This document shows, piece after piece, positions 16,652-26,488 of a DNA stretch of 64,000 nucleotides (the first letter of the stretch is position 1; each line of letters opens with the position of its first letter). Source of the DNA: S010-25 sp964441285 (GTDB lineage: Bacteria > Pseudomonadota > Gammaproteobacteria > SZUA-229). Below the pieces are notes generated by a model. It worked only from the letters and a program-made list of their open reading frames with translations, made no database searches and was not told where the DNA came from. A program made the translations under genes and the position numbers. The stretch is from the NCBI GenBank assembly GCA_964441285.1, contig CAYTUK010000011.1, positions 1 through 64,000 of the forward strand, read 5' to 3'.

Positions 16652-16760
16652 ATGCGTATCCTGTATCGGGAAATTATTGGCATTATACGTTATCGGATGA
16701 ATGCAGTAGAATACGCGCTGTTAAGCATAATCAGGCATAGAGATAATCGGGGAGAAAAAT

Positions 16761-18071
16761 TTGGATGTTGTAAATGTTGGCTTATTAGGCCTGGGTACTG
16801 TTGGTGGTGGCACGGCGGCAGTATTACTGAGAAATGCCACGGAAATACAGGCGCGTCTGGGACGCGAAATTCGTCTTACCCATATTGCAGGGTTGGGCAT
16901 TGCCGAACAGACCATCGTCGATCCACAAACAACAAAATTAACCGAAGATGCATTCGAAGTAGTGAACGATCCTGATGTGCATATTGTGGTTGAGCTAATC
17001 GGCGGTTACACGCTGGCAAAAGATCTGGTACTTCAGGCGATTGAAAATGGGAAACATGTGGTCACGGCGAATAAAGCACTGATTGCAACCCACGGTAGTG
17101 AAATTATGCGAGCAGCAACCCGACAGGGTGTCAGTGTCTGTTATGAAGCGGCTGTTGCGGGTGGTATCCCGATTATTAAAGCCATACGCGAGGGGCTTGC
17201 CGCAAATCAGATACAGTGGATAGCCGGGATAATTAATGGTACTGGTAATTTTATCCTGACTGAGATGCGCGATAAAGGCCGTGACTTTGCTGATGTATTA
17301 GCGGAGGCGCAGGCATTGGGTTATGCTGAAGCCGACCCGACCTTTGATATTGAAGGTATCGATGCCGCCCATAAATTAACCATTCTTGCGTCGTTAGCTT
17401 TTGGTGTCGAGCTGCAGTTTGATAAAACCTATACCGAAGGTATCAGTAAAATTACCACGGAAGATATGAAATATGCGGAAGAACTGGGGTACCGTATCAA
17501 ACATCTGGGTATCACTCGCAGAACAGATAAAGGGATAGAGCTGCGTGTTCACCCTACGTTAATTCCAGAAAAAAGATTGATTGCTAATGTGGACGGTGTA
17601 ATGAATGCAGTACTGGTGCAGGGCGATGCTGTCGGACCAACACTGTATTATGGCGCGGGGGCAGGGGCAGAACCTACTGCATCAGCGGTGGTCGCAGATA
17701 TTATTGATACAGCTCGGACGATGGGCGTTTCGCTTGACCATAAAGTCCCCCTGTTGGGTTATCAGAACGAGGTTAAGCGTGATACCCCTATACTGGCAAT
17801 GGATGCTGTAGAAACGTCTTATTATTTGCGTATGCAGGCGGAAGACAAGCCGGGCGTGCTGGCAGAAGTATCGGACACTTTTGCAAAAAATAATATTAGC
17901 ATTGAGGCCGTTTTGCAGAAAGAACCTGTAACAGGTGAAAATTCAGTCCATCTGGTGATGCTGACGCAAAAATGTATTGAGTTCAATATGAAGCTGGCAA
18001 TCGCCGCAGTGGAACAGCTGGCATCTGTGCAGGGTGAAGTCGTACGGATTCGAATGGAACACCTTGATTAG
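16761..18071 (+). CDS. hom: Homoserine dehydrogenase
   Basis: 436 residues, monofunctional (not fused to aspartokinase). It catalyses the NAD(P)H-dependent reduction of aspartate semialdehyde to homoserine for threonine and methionine. The Rossmann motif GLLGLGTVGGGTAA is near residue 8. Catalytic Lys positions lie in HVVTANKALIA near 105 and the AEADPTFDIEGIDAAHKL segment near 195. A C-terminal ACT domain (LRMQAEDKPGVLAEVSDTF, near 355-430) is the likely threonine feedback site. The start is TTG at 16761, supported by GGGGAG 6 bases upstream. thrC lies convergently downstream rather than in the same operon. Confidence 0.95.
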   Translation: MDVVNVGLLGLGTVGGGTAAVLLRNATEIQARLGREIRLTHIAGLGIAEQTIVDPQTTKLTEDAFEVVNDPDVHIVVELIGGYTLAKDLVLQAIENGKHVVTANKALIATHGSEIMRAATRQGVSVCYEAAVAGGIPIIKAIREGLAANQIQWIAGIINGTGNFILTEMRDKGRDFADVLAEAQALGYAEADPTFDIEGIDAAHKLTILASLAFGVELQFDKTYTEGISKITTEDMKYAEELGYRIKHLGITRRTDKGIELRVHPTLIPEKRLIANVDGVMNAVLVQGDAVGPTLYYGAGAGAEPTASAVVADIIDTARTMGVSLDHKVPLLGYQNEVKRDTPILAMDAVETSYYLRMQAEDKPGVLAEVSDTFAKNNISIEAVLQKEPVTGENSVHLVMLTQKCIEFNMKLAIAAVEQLASVQGEVVRIRMEHLD

Positions 18072-18144
18072 AAAACCTCTGAAGCTGCATCTCAACCTAT
18101 TTTACCCGGACTCGTTCAGCGGTTCATCAGGTTTTCACGCATCC

Positions 18145-18199
18145 TGACAGAATGGATAAAAAGGATACTATAGGTATCCTTTTTATCCATTTCAGTGAT
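18145..18199. repeat. Deleted copy of the dispersed element forming a 17-bp palindrome (likely hom/thrC terminator)
   Basis: A perfect 17-bp inverted repeat runs from atggataaaaaggatac (18152-18168) to its inverse (18174-18190), with a 5-base loop. Its ends (cag before, ttcagtgat after) match the termini of the ~120-bp element at 41861, 44833 and 52131. The centre is missing, as if only the two end arms were kept. In the hom-thrC gap the run of T bases in each arm could terminate transcription from both sides. Confidence 0.6.
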
Positions 18200-18202
18200 A
18201 AC

Positions 18203-18237
18203 TGTTCCCTGTTCCCTGTTCCCTGTTCCCTGTTTCC
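18203..18237. repeat. Short tandem repeat, unit tgttccc
   Basis: Four exact copies of the 7-base unit tgttccc are followed by a fifth imperfect copy (tgtttcc). It lies directly beside the palindrome, in the gap between hom and thrC. It is probably a slippage-prone microsatellite with no evident coding role. Confidence 0.8.
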
Positions 18238-18280
18238 TGGTGGTGAACGGGACAATAAAGTGAGCGCTGAAATTCAGTTG

Positions 18281-19750
18281 CTACAAAAATGCCAGAATTT
18301 CTTTTTCGATAATTTCTTTTTCGATAACTGTATTTTGCACTATTGGCTTATCAAATAGATGATTGATGATCGTCGGTATTTCAATCCGTGCCTGGCGGGC
18401 AATGGAGTTTAATGCGTCGATATCCTGCGTATTGACTTCACCGGTTAAAGCATTTGCAATCACGGGTGAAAATTTGGTCCATTCTGCAGTGGAATAAATG
18501 ATTGTTTTTAATGGTTTGTGGCGACAGGTATCATAGGTCTTAAAGCAAGTTGCGGTGTGCGGATCCATGAGGTAACCTGATTTAAACACTGCTTTTATAT
18601 AGGCTTTCCCTTCTGCATCATTACAATAATCAGCGGCAAACAGGGTTTGAATTTGTGTCAGCTCATCCTTTTCTAAAGTGTAATAATTGTCTTCATCGAG
18701 TTGTTGCATCAATACTTTTGTGCGTTCACTACCAAACAAATCAAACAGAATGCGTTCGATGTTGGATGATTTTAGAATATCCATTGCGGGTGATGTCGTT
18801 GGGATAACCGACAGCGTTCGCAGGTCATACTTGCCGGTATTGATAAATTGAGTGAGAATATTATTGTTATTTGAGGCAATTAGAATTTTCTCCACAGGCA
18901 GTCCCATTTTTAACGCATAGTAGCCGCCTAATGCATTGCCAAAGTTCCCGCTGGGAATGTTTAAATAAACTTTATCACCGAGGGTTATTGCCTGTTGACG
19001 AACCAGTTCAAGATAAGAGTGGATGTGATAAATTGTCTGGAAAATAATCCGGCCAAAGTTAACGGAATTGGCGGCAGAAAGTCGGATATTTTTTTGTTTT
19101 AGCTGGTTGTTAAAATCTGCTGAGCCAAGCAGACGTTTAAGTGCATTTTGGGTATCGTCAAAGTCACCTTTTACACCAATGACTTTCAGATTGTCTGCAT
19201 CCTCAGTAACCATTTGCAGGCGTTGAACATCCGAGGTGCCGCCATCGGGATACATGCAGGTTACACGCACATTTGCGCGATTTTTAAATGTCTCCAGTGC
19301 GGCAGGTCCGGTATCACCTGAAGTGGCAGCGAGTATCAGGTAATGCTCATTGCGTTGCTGTGCAATGGCGGAGAGTACCAAGCCAAAAGGTTGCAATGCC
19401 ATGTCTTTAAAGGCGCGGGTTGGGCCATGATATAACTCGCTGATATACAGATCGTCTTTTACCTTAACGACGGGTACCGGGTTTTTGGGGTCATCAAAAT
19501 TGTCATAGAGTGCCAGCGCTTCATCAATGATCTCGGTTTCAATATCTATATTAAAAGCCGTTAGTACGGCTTTAGCCAGTGTTTTATAATCAGAGGATAG
19601 ATGCTGTTGCAGAAAAGACGCATTCAGTGCTGGCAAACTCTCAGGTGAGTAAATGCCGCCAAAAGAGGAAACCGGCGTTAGTATGGCTGTAGCGAAACTA
19701 ACTTTTTCTGGGTGCTCGCCGTCATTGCCACGGGTTTCAATAAATTGCAT
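18281..19750 (-). CDS. thrC: Threonine synthase
   Basis: 489 residues from ATG at 19750 (MQFIETRGND), the conserved N-terminus. An in-frame extension to 19873 lacks family similarity. This PLP enzyme converts O-phosphohomoserine to threonine. The PLP Lys is in GPTRAFKDMALQ near residue 95, and substrate/PLP loops are ATSGDTGPAALE and SGNFGNALGGYYA. It is convergent with hom. The last codons contain a 16-base duplication that encodes IEKEIIEKEI, so the C-terminus may be hypervariable. It has the length of the longer threonine synthase class seen in many proteobacteria and fungi. Confidence 0.94.
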   Translation of the reverse strand: MQFIETRGNDGEHPEKVSFATAILTPVSSFGGIYSPESLPALNASFLQQHLSSDYKTLAKAVLTAFNIDIETEIIDEALALYDNFDDPKNPVPVVKVKDDLYISELYHGPTRAFKDMALQPFGLVLSAIAQQRNEHYLILAATSGDTGPAALETFKNRANVRVTCMYPDGGTSDVQRLQMVTEDADNLKVIGVKGDFDDTQNALKRLLGSADFNNQLKQKNIRLSAANSVNFGRIIFQTIYHIHSYLELVRQQAITLGDKVYLNIPSGNFGNALGGYYALKMGLPVEKILIASNNNNILTQFINTGKYDLRTLSVIPTTSPAMDILKSSNIERILFDLFGSERTKVLMQQLDEDNYYTLEKDELTQIQTLFAADYCNDAEGKAYIKAVFKSGYLMDPHTATCFKTYDTCRHKPLKTIIYSTAEWTKFSPVIANALTGEVNTQDIDALNSIARQARIEIPTIINHLFDKPIVQNTVIEKEIIEKEILAFL

Positions 19751-20105
19751 AGTCGATCTGCCTGGTAAGTTTATCTGATGATAATTGAGCGGATTATAGC
19801 GAATTTTCACATGCTGGTTCTCTATATATTTACTGTGGCCTGATAATATGTCCAGGTGGGTGACCCAATCCATTAGTTGTAATCAATTACACCAGACATT
19901 CGAGGCAGTAATTTAGGCCATCAATTAGGACAGAGGATTATTTAGCCGCATTTTTCCAGACTGAAAATAGAAATATCAGGGGCTTAACCTGATCTGCTGA
20001 AACTTGATGCCGGTTTATGCTGGTTTTATAGGTTTTTCGGCTTAACAACTGAATGATCTCATGTAAACTAGTGGCTTCCTGAAAACATCATCATAAAAAT
20101 TATTA
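19751..20105. promoter_or_regulatory. Divergent promoter region between thrC and smc
   Basis: This 355-base gap separates two divergent genes. A TATAAT-like -10 box for thrC lies at 19793-19798 on the minus strand (gctataatcc), without a good -35 hexamer. No clear promoter or ribosome site for smc was seen. No other feature was recognised. Confidence 0.35.
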
Positions 20106-23100
20106 ATGCGATTAAGCAAGATTAAACTCGCTGGTTTTAAGTCTTTTGTTGACCCGACAACCATCAACTTCCCCAGTAACCTGACGGGCATTGTCGGCCC
20201 TAATGGTTGTGGCAAATCCAATACTATTGATGCTGTGCGTTGGGTAATGGGCGAATCATCCGCTAAATATCTACGCGGTACCTCAATGGATGATGTGATT
20301 TTTAACGGTTCCACCTCGCGTAAACCCATTGCGATGGCATCGGTTGAGCTGGTCTTTGATAATAGTGATGGCAAGATGGGTGGCCAGTATTCGCAATATG
20401 CCGAGATTTCGGTTAAACGTACCGTGACGCGTGATGGGCAGTCAAAATATATGTTAAATGGGGCCCGTTGTCGGCGGCGTGATGTTGCCGATCTGTTCCT
20501 TGGTACAGGGCTTGGGCCACGCAGTTATGCGATTATCGAGCAAGGCATGATTACCCGTCTGATTGATGCCAAACCAGAAGAAATGCGGGCTTTTCTGGAA
20601 GAAGCTGCGGGTATATCCAAATACAAAGAACGTCGTCGTGAAACCGAGACTCGGATTCGCCATACCCGTGAAAATCTTGATCGGCTCTCTGATTTGCGCG
20701 AAGAAATTGAGAAACAACTGGCACGGCTGCAACGCCAGAGCCGCAGTGCTGAACGTTATAAGACGTTTAAACAGACCGAGCGGCAGTTAAAGGCCGAACA
20801 TCTGGCGTTGCACTGGCAGGAGCTGAAAGTGAAACTGGATTTACGTGACAACGAAATTCAGAGCACAGAGACGGAACTAGAAAAAGTCATCGCAGATCAG
20901 CGTGCAATTGAGTCCAGGATTGAGCAGCAGCGCCAGAAAAATACTGCGACCAGCGACGTACTGAATAAAGCACAGGCGGAGTACTATAGTTTGGGTGCGG
21001 AAGTTTCTGGTAAAGAACAAAGCATTAAATATCAGCAAGAACTTGAACAGCGCCAGCGTAACGATTTTGAGCGTATCGAAGCGACATTAGCCGATGTGAC
21101 GCAGGCATTAGAAAGTGATCGTCAGGCGAAGGCAGAGACAACACAGCAATTACAGGCCAGTGAACCAGAACTAAAAGAACTCAGGCAACAGGAAGAACGT
21201 TTATCCGAGCAATTACAGCTTGCTGAACAGCGGATGCAAAACTGGCAGCAATCATGGGATGAAATCAACCAGCATTATTCGCAGGCAAGTCAGATGGCAC
21301 AGGTGGAACGCTCACGTATGGAGCAGCTTGAACGTCATGTTGGTCAGCTCCAACAGCGTCTGCAAAAGATTGACCTCGAAACCCAGACATTGCATGGTGA
21401 GAAGTTGGATGATCAGATTACTGACTTAAAACATTTACACGGTAAGGTGACGGAAGAGAAAACGGAGCATGAGCAACAGTTGACCGATGTGCTTGATGAC
21501 ATCCGTAGTAACCGCGAAGAAATTGTTAGCAGTGAGCAGAAATATGCCCAGGTTCGGCGTAATATCAACCAGCTTCAGGGTGGCCTGTCTTCAATGGAAG
21601 CACTACAACAGGCTGCGCTTGGGCAAACAGATAAGCCATTACAACAGTGGCTGAGGGAAAATGGTTTAAGTGATAATCATCGAGTAGCGCAACAACTGGA
21701 CGTTGAAACAGGCTGGGAGCTGGCTGTCGAAACGGTGTTAAGCGATATACTCGAAGCCGTTTGTGTTGATGCGCTGTCAGCTCTGGATCAGTCATTGCAG
21801 GGGGAGGCGATAGAAACGTTGCAACAAAGCAATCTATCCCTTATTGAAATGCTTTCGGATTCAGCAGCAAGGCAGCCGTCTACTGAGTTATTGTTAGATA
21901 AAATAACAACGTCATTATCATTAGCGCCGTTTTTACAGGGCGTACGTGTGGCAGAAACGCTGGCCGAAGCGTTGTTGATGCGGGCTTCGCTTGATGCCAC
22001 TGAAAGTGTTGTGACGCGTGGAGGAGTCTGGGTTGGTGTTAACTGGTTACGCATCAGCCGAGATAAAGATGTGCGTCGAGGTGTGCTGGCGCGTGAACAA
22101 AATATACGTGAACTGCAGCAACAATTGATTGAGCAGGAAGCAATGGCAGCAACCTTTAGTCATACGTTGCAACAGTTTCGTGAGCGATTACAGAGCAGTG
22201 AGCAGCAGCGCGAGATATTGCAGTCTTCACTTAACACGATCCACGCGCGTTTAAATGAAATTCAGACGCAGATTAGTGCACATGAATCGCGTCAGGAACA
22301 TATTATTAATCGCAGTAAAAATCTTGATGAAGAGCACCAGGAAACACAGAACCTGATCAGCCGTGAGGATGAAGCCATTACAATTGCGACAAAACTACGC
22401 AATAAATCACTGGCACAGACAGAAGAGATGGAGGTTGGGCGGCAACAGCTTCAGGGGCAGCGTGAAACGCTAAATCAACAGCTATTACAGCATCGGGCGG
22501 CGATGCAGCAACAGCGTGAAAGTGCACACCAGCTGGACGTTAAAATAGAAGGGTTACGTTCGCATAAAGCTGGGTTAGAACACAATATTGCACGCATGGA
22601 ACAGACACACTCTGTACAACAGCAGCGTAAACAGGAACTGGAAAACCTCCTGGCCTCAGCCTCAGCACCTACAAAAATACTGGAGAGCGAACTCAGTAAC
22701 CTGCTGGAAAAACGGCTGCATGCCGATACAAATTTAACCCAGACTCGACAACAGGTCGAAATAATTACCAATGAATTACAGCAGCTGGAGCAGCAACGTG
22801 CTGCATTTGAACAGTCGGGGCAGCAAGTGCGTAGCAAGCTGGAGCAGAAACGCCTGGATAGTCAGGAGTTACGTGTACGCAGTAAAACCACGCTCGAACA
22901 ACTAACTGAAACCGGCTTTGAGGCGAAAGCTATACTGGAATCACTTGAAATGGATGCAAATTGTTCGCAATGGGAACAGAAACTGGCGGATATTGTACAG
23001 CGTATATCACGTCTGGGACCAATTAATCTGGCCGCGATTGATGAATATAAAGAACAGTTGGAACGAAAATCCTATCTGGATGAGCAGAATAAGGATGTTG

Positions 23101-23633
23101 TTGCAGCACTGGATATTCTAGAAAAAGCCATTGCAAAAATTGATGCTGAAACTCGTTCACGTTTCAAGGAAACTTATGACCATGTGAATGCGCGTGTTAA
23201 AGACATGTTTCCACGTCTATTTGGTGGTGGTACCGCCTATCTGGAAATGACGGGTGATAACCTGCTTGATACGGGTATTGCTATTATGGCTCGGCCACCG
23301 GGTAAACGTATTTCCAATATTCATCTGATGTCCGGTGGTGAAAAAGCACTGACTGCGGTGGCACTGGTGTTTGCTATTTTTGAATTAAATCCGGCACCCT
23401 TCTGTATGCTTGATGAAGTTGATGCGCCGCTGGATGAAGCCAATGTAGGACGATTCTGCCAGCTGGTTAAGGATATGTCATCGCGGGTACAGTTTATTTT
23501 TATTACCCATAACAAAACTACAATGGAAATGTCCGAACACTTGAGTGGTGTGACTATGCGTGAATCAGGTGTGTCCAGACTGGTATCGGTGGATGTTGCA
23601 GAAGCAGCAACGATGGCGGGTGTAGGTGCATAA
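20106..23633 (+). CDS. smc: Chromosome segregation ATPase SMC
   Basis: 1175 residues, the usual SMC length. The N-terminal ATPase half contains LAGFKSFVDPT and Walker A GPNGCGKSNTIDAVRW (near 31-45), then a Q loop. Two long Gln/Glu-rich coiled coils (about 165-500 and 680-1000) flank a hinge near 500-660. The C-terminal half carries the signature HLMSGGEKALTAVALVFAI near 1075 and Walker B FCMLDEVDAPLDEAN near 1100. It condenses and segregates the nucleoid, normally with ScpA/ScpB, which are not in this window. It is followed after two bases by zipA, as in many gammaproteobacteria. Confidence 0.96.
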   Translation: MRLSKIKLAGFKSFVDPTTINFPSNLTGIVGPNGCGKSNTIDAVRWVMGESSAKYLRGTSMDDVIFNGSTSRKPIAMASVELVFDNSDGKMGGQYSQYAEISVKRTVTRDGQSKYMLNGARCRRRDVADLFLGTGLGPRSYAIIEQGMITRLIDAKPEEMRAFLEEAAGISKYKERRRETETRIRHTRENLDRLSDLREEIEKQLARLQRQSRSAERYKTFKQTERQLKAEHLALHWQELKVKLDLRDNEIQSTETELEKVIADQRAIESRIEQQRQKNTATSDVLNKAQAEYYSLGAEVSGKEQSIKYQQELEQRQRNDFERIEATLADVTQALESDRQAKAETTQQLQASEPELKELRQQEERLSEQLQLAEQRMQNWQQSWDEINQHYSQASQMAQVERSRMEQLERHVGQLQQRLQKIDLETQTLHGEKLDDQITDLKHLHGKVTEEKTEHEQQLTDVLDDIRSNREEIVSSEQKYAQVRRNINQLQGGLSSMEALQQAALGQTDKPLQQWLRENGLSDNHRVAQQLDVETGWELAVETVLSDILEAVCVDALSALDQSLQGEAIETLQQSNLSLIEMLSDSAARQPSTELLLDKITTSLSLAPFLQGVRVAETLAEALLMRASLDATESVVTRGGVWVGVNWLRISRDKDVRRGVLAREQNIRELQQQLIEQEAMAATFSHTLQQFRERLQSSEQQREILQSSLNTIHARLNEIQTQISAHESRQEHIINRSKNLDEEHQETQNLISREDEAITIATKLRNKSLAQTEEMEVGRQQLQGQRETLNQQLLQHRAAMQQQRESAHQLDVKIEGLRSHKAGLEHNIARMEQTHSVQQQRKQELENLLASASAPTKILESELSNLLEKRLHADTNLTQTRQQVEIITNELQQLEQQRAAFEQSGQQVRSKLEQKRLDSQELRVRSKTTLEQLTETGFEAKAILESLEMDANCSQWEQKLADIVQRISRLGPINLAAIDEYKEQLERKSYLDEQNKDVVAALDILEKAIAKIDAETRSRFKETYDHVNARVKDMFPRLFGGGTAYLEMTGDNLLDTGIAIMARPPGKRISNIHLMSGGEKALTAVALVFAIFELNPAPFCMLDEVDAPLDEANVGRFCQLVKDMSSRVQFIFITHNKTTMEMSEHLSGVTMRESGVSRLVSVDVAEAATMAGVGA

Positions 23634-23635
23634 CG

Positions 23636-24316
23636 GTGGAATTACTGCGCTGGATTTTACTTATAGCAGGTATTATATTCATTGCCATGCTTTATCTGTT
23701 TGGCCGAAAACGTCGGCATTGCAAACAACAGGATAATGATTTTGATGAAGATTTACCAGAATTTAACGCGCATAACTGGGATGATCTTGATGAGGGTGTA
23801 GGCTCGGTAAGAGTCATTACTGGTAGTGAAGACGCAGGGAATATATCAATTACTGAAGATAGCAAATTGCCCATTCAGCCATCGAGTGCAGGTGCTCATC
23901 CAGAAATAATCGCGTTATTCATCTTGCCAAAACTTAATGCTGAATTTTCTGGTTCACAAATAAACAGCTCAGTGCAGGCGATGGGACTGACATTTGGCGA
24001 GATGAATATCTATCATTTTATAAAAGATCAGCGTACGGTTTTTAGCCTGGCAAATATGCACGAACCTGGATGTTTCGACCCAGATAATATTCATGATTTA
24101 AAATCCTCCGGATTAACACTTTTTATGCAGATAAATACCGCAGCCGATGTTGATGCGATTGACGACCTTACCGAAATGTTACAGCGCAGTTACCAGATTG
24201 CAGGATTGATTGGTGGTCGATTGTGTAATCATTTACGCCAACCATTAACCGAACAGGATGCAGAAAATTATCGTACCCAGGTGCGTGAGCACCTGGAAAT
24301 TTGCCCTGAAGATTAA
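23636..24316 (+). CDS. zipA: Cell division protein ZipA
   Basis: 226 residues, shorter than E. coli ZipA because the Pro/Gln linker is almost absent. One N-terminal membrane segment (about 3-22, ending LFGRKRRH) is followed by an acidic linker (DEDLPEFNAHNWDDLDEG). The C-terminal FtsZ-binding domain starts near residue 85 (EIIALFILPKLNAEFSG, MGLTFGEMNIYHF, IHDLKSSGLTLFMQ). It anchors FtsZ to the membrane in early divisome assembly. The start is GTG, 2 bases after the smc stop codon, so the genes are probably cotranscribed with ligA. Confidence 0.9.
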   Translation: MELLRWILLIAGIIFIAMLYLFGRKRRHCKQQDNDFDEDLPEFNAHNWDDLDEGVGSVRVITGSEDAGNISITEDSKLPIQPSSAGAHPEIIALFILPKLNAEFSGSQINSSVQAMGLTFGEMNIYHFIKDQRTVFSLANMHEPGCFDPDNIHDLKSSGLTLFMQINTAADVDAIDDLTEMLQRSYQIAGLIGGRLCNHLRQPLTEQDAENYRTQVREHLEICPED

Positions 24317-24365
24317 CGTCATGTTTCTTGTGGTCAGCGTCTTGATGGCTCAATCCAGCCTGCGC

Positions 24366-24403
24366 TTTTGAACAATGGGTGTCCTTTCATCCGTACTGTT
24401 AGT
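24366..24403 (-). repeat. End fragment of the dispersed inverted-repeat element before ligA
   Basis: The block ttgaacaatgggtgtccttt and the following catccgtactgttagtaa match, in inverse orientation, the left arm of the copy at 52131 (ctaacagtacagatg then aaggttcccattgttcaa). Only one arm is present. It occupies the short gap between zipA and ligA and supplies an ATG at 24375 that is probably not the ligA start. Confidence 0.6.
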
Positions 24404-24413
24404 AAATACAGCT

Positions 24414-26438
24414 ATGCTCGCTCCAATTAAAAAACAAATTAAACAATTGCGTGAACAGCTGCGTCATCACGCCTATCAATATTATGTGCTCGATGAGCCG
24501 CATATTGCCGACATTGAATATGATCGCCTTTATCAGCAGTTACAACAATTGGAGCAACAGCATCCTGAATGCATCACCGAAGATTCACCTACACAACGTG
24601 TTGGCGCAGAACCATTGGCTACATTCGAACAAATTACCCACCAGTTACCCATGCTATCACTGGATAATGTTTTCAATGAAGAAGCACTGGTGGCTTTTAA
24701 TAAGCGGGCTCAGGAGTGGTTGCATACTGATGAAGTCCTAACGTATGTGGCAGAGCCAAAACTCGATGGGTTAGCGATAAGTTTACGATATGAGAAAGGA
24801 GTTTTACTTTATGCTGCGACTCGGGGTGATGGTACTACGGGTGAAAATGTTACTCAGAATATTCGCACCATACAATCTATACCACTACGGTTGCCAGGTA
24901 AGGATTATCCTGAAGTACTGGAAGTTCGTGGTGAGGTGTTTATGCCGAAAGCCGGATTTGAAAAACTCAACCAATATGCACGTGAGCATAATGAGAAGAT
25001 TTTTGTTAACCCTAGAAATGCTGCAGCGGGCAGTTTGCGGCAACTGGATCCAAAAGTTACCGCCAGTCGGCCATTGCAATTATATTGTTATTCTACTGGT
25101 GTAGTAGAGGGCGGTAAACTGGCTCATACACACAGTGAAATTTTACAACAGTTAAAATATTTTGGCTTGCCTGTGTGTGCAGAGACAAAAGTGGTTAAAG
25201 GTGTAGCGGGCTGCATGGATTATTACCGGCAGCTTTTGCAACATCGTAATGCCCTGGCTTATGATATTGATGGTATTGTTTATAAAGTTAATTCAATTTC
25301 GTTACAACAACGTCTAGGCTTTGTTGCGCGGGCACCACGTTGGGCAATCGCGCATAAATTTCCCGCACAGGAAGAAGTGAGTGAAATTCTTGCGGTAGAT
25401 TTTCAGGTGGGGCGTACAGGTGCAATTACACCTGTTGCACGTTTAAAATCTATTTTTGTTGGTGGTGTAACGGTGAGTAATGCAACCCTGCATAATATGG
25501 ATGAAATTAAACGCAAAGATATTCATATTGGTGATCAAGTAATTGTTCGTCGCGCTGGTGATGTGATTCCTGAAATAGTTAAAGTAGTGCCGGATAAACG
25601 CAATGCTTTTACTCGACCAATCATTATGCCAGAGCAATGTCCTGCCTGTGGTTCGGTCATTGAACAACTGGAGGGTGAAGCTGTTGCACGCTGTACAGCG
25701 GGTTTGTTTTGTCAGGCGCAACGAGCTGAAGCGATTAAACATTATGTTTCACGTAAAGCGCTGGATATTGAAGGACTGGGTGATAAGTTAATTGAACAGC
25801 TGGTTGATGAGGAACTGGTAGCAACGCCGGCAGATTTATATTTATTAAACCAACAGCAGTTGGCCTCACTGGAACGCATGGGAGAGAAATCTGCATTAAA
25901 TATTATTCATGCGATTGAACACAGTAAGCAAGCTGAACTGTCCCGATTCATTTATGCATTAGGTATTCGAGAAGTTGGTGAAGCCACAGCGAGGAATTTA
26001 GCTGTTGCGTTCAGCTCACTGGATGCAGTGATTCAGGCGGATATTGAAACTTTACAGGAGGTGCAGGATATTGGTCCGATTGTAGCGCAGCATTTAGTGA
26101 CTTTCTTTCAGCAGGTACATAATCGTCAGGTAATTGAAAAAATACTGGCAGCAGGTATTGAAATTCAGCACCGAGCGAAGCCGGTGATTGAAAATCAACT
26201 GTTCCAGAATAAAATTTTTGTTATTACCGGTACATTACCCAACCTGTCTCGAAATGAGGCCAAAGCCATGTTAATTACAGCCGGTGCAAAAGTGACGAGT
26301 AGTGTATCAGCCAATACAGATTATTTGCTTGCTGGTGAAAAAGCCGGTTCTAAACTGACCAAAGCCAGATCACTCGGAATTAAAGTAATTGATGAGGGAA
26401 TGCTGAAAACAATGGTTGCGGGGCCAGGAAACCTCTGA
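24414..26438 (+). CDS. ligA: NAD-dependent DNA ligase LigA
   Basis: About 674 residues. The order is the Ia NAD-binding domain (HHAYQYYVLDEPHIADIEYD), the adenylation domain with nucleophile Lys in AEPKLDGLAISL near 115, the OB fold, a four-Cys zinc site (CPACG near 408 and CTAGLFC), the HhH domain (GEATARNLA) and a C-terminal BRCT domain (FVITGTLPNLSRNEA to the end). It seals nicks in replication and repair using NAD. I prefer ATG at 24414 over the in-frame ATG at 24375. The 24375 codon lies inside a dispersed repeat fragment, and the shorter start matches the distance from the N-terminus to LRHH in E. coli LigA. Confidence 0.95.
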   Translation: MLAPIKKQIKQLREQLRHHAYQYYVLDEPHIADIEYDRLYQQLQQLEQQHPECITEDSPTQRVGAEPLATFEQITHQLPMLSLDNVFNEEALVAFNKRAQEWLHTDEVLTYVAEPKLDGLAISLRYEKGVLLYAATRGDGTTGENVTQNIRTIQSIPLRLPGKDYPEVLEVRGEVFMPKAGFEKLNQYAREHNEKIFVNPRNAAAGSLRQLDPKVTASRPLQLYCYSTGVVEGGKLAHTHSEILQQLKYFGLPVCAETKVVKGVAGCMDYYRQLLQHRNALAYDIDGIVYKVNSISLQQRLGFVARAPRWAIAHKFPAQEEVSEILAVDFQVGRTGAITPVARLKSIFVGGVTVSNATLHNMDEIKRKDIHIGDQVIVRRAGDVIPEIVKVVPDKRNAFTRPIIMPEQCPACGSVIEQLEGEAVARCTAGLFCQAQRAEAIKHYVSRKALDIEGLGDKLIEQLVDEELVATPADLYLLNQQQLASLERMGEKSALNIIHAIEHSKQAELSRFIYALGIREVGEATARNLAVAFSSLDAVIQADIETLQEVQDIGPIVAQHLVTFFQQVHNRQVIEKILAAGIEIQHRAKPVIENQLFQNKIFVITGTLPNLSRNEAKAMLITAGAKVTSSVSANTDYLLAGEKAGSKLTKARSLGIKVIDEGMLKTMVAGPGNL

Positions 26439-26488
26439 ATAAGTTGTAAATAAACATTGTGAGTTCAGAATATTTAATGGCTGCGTTA

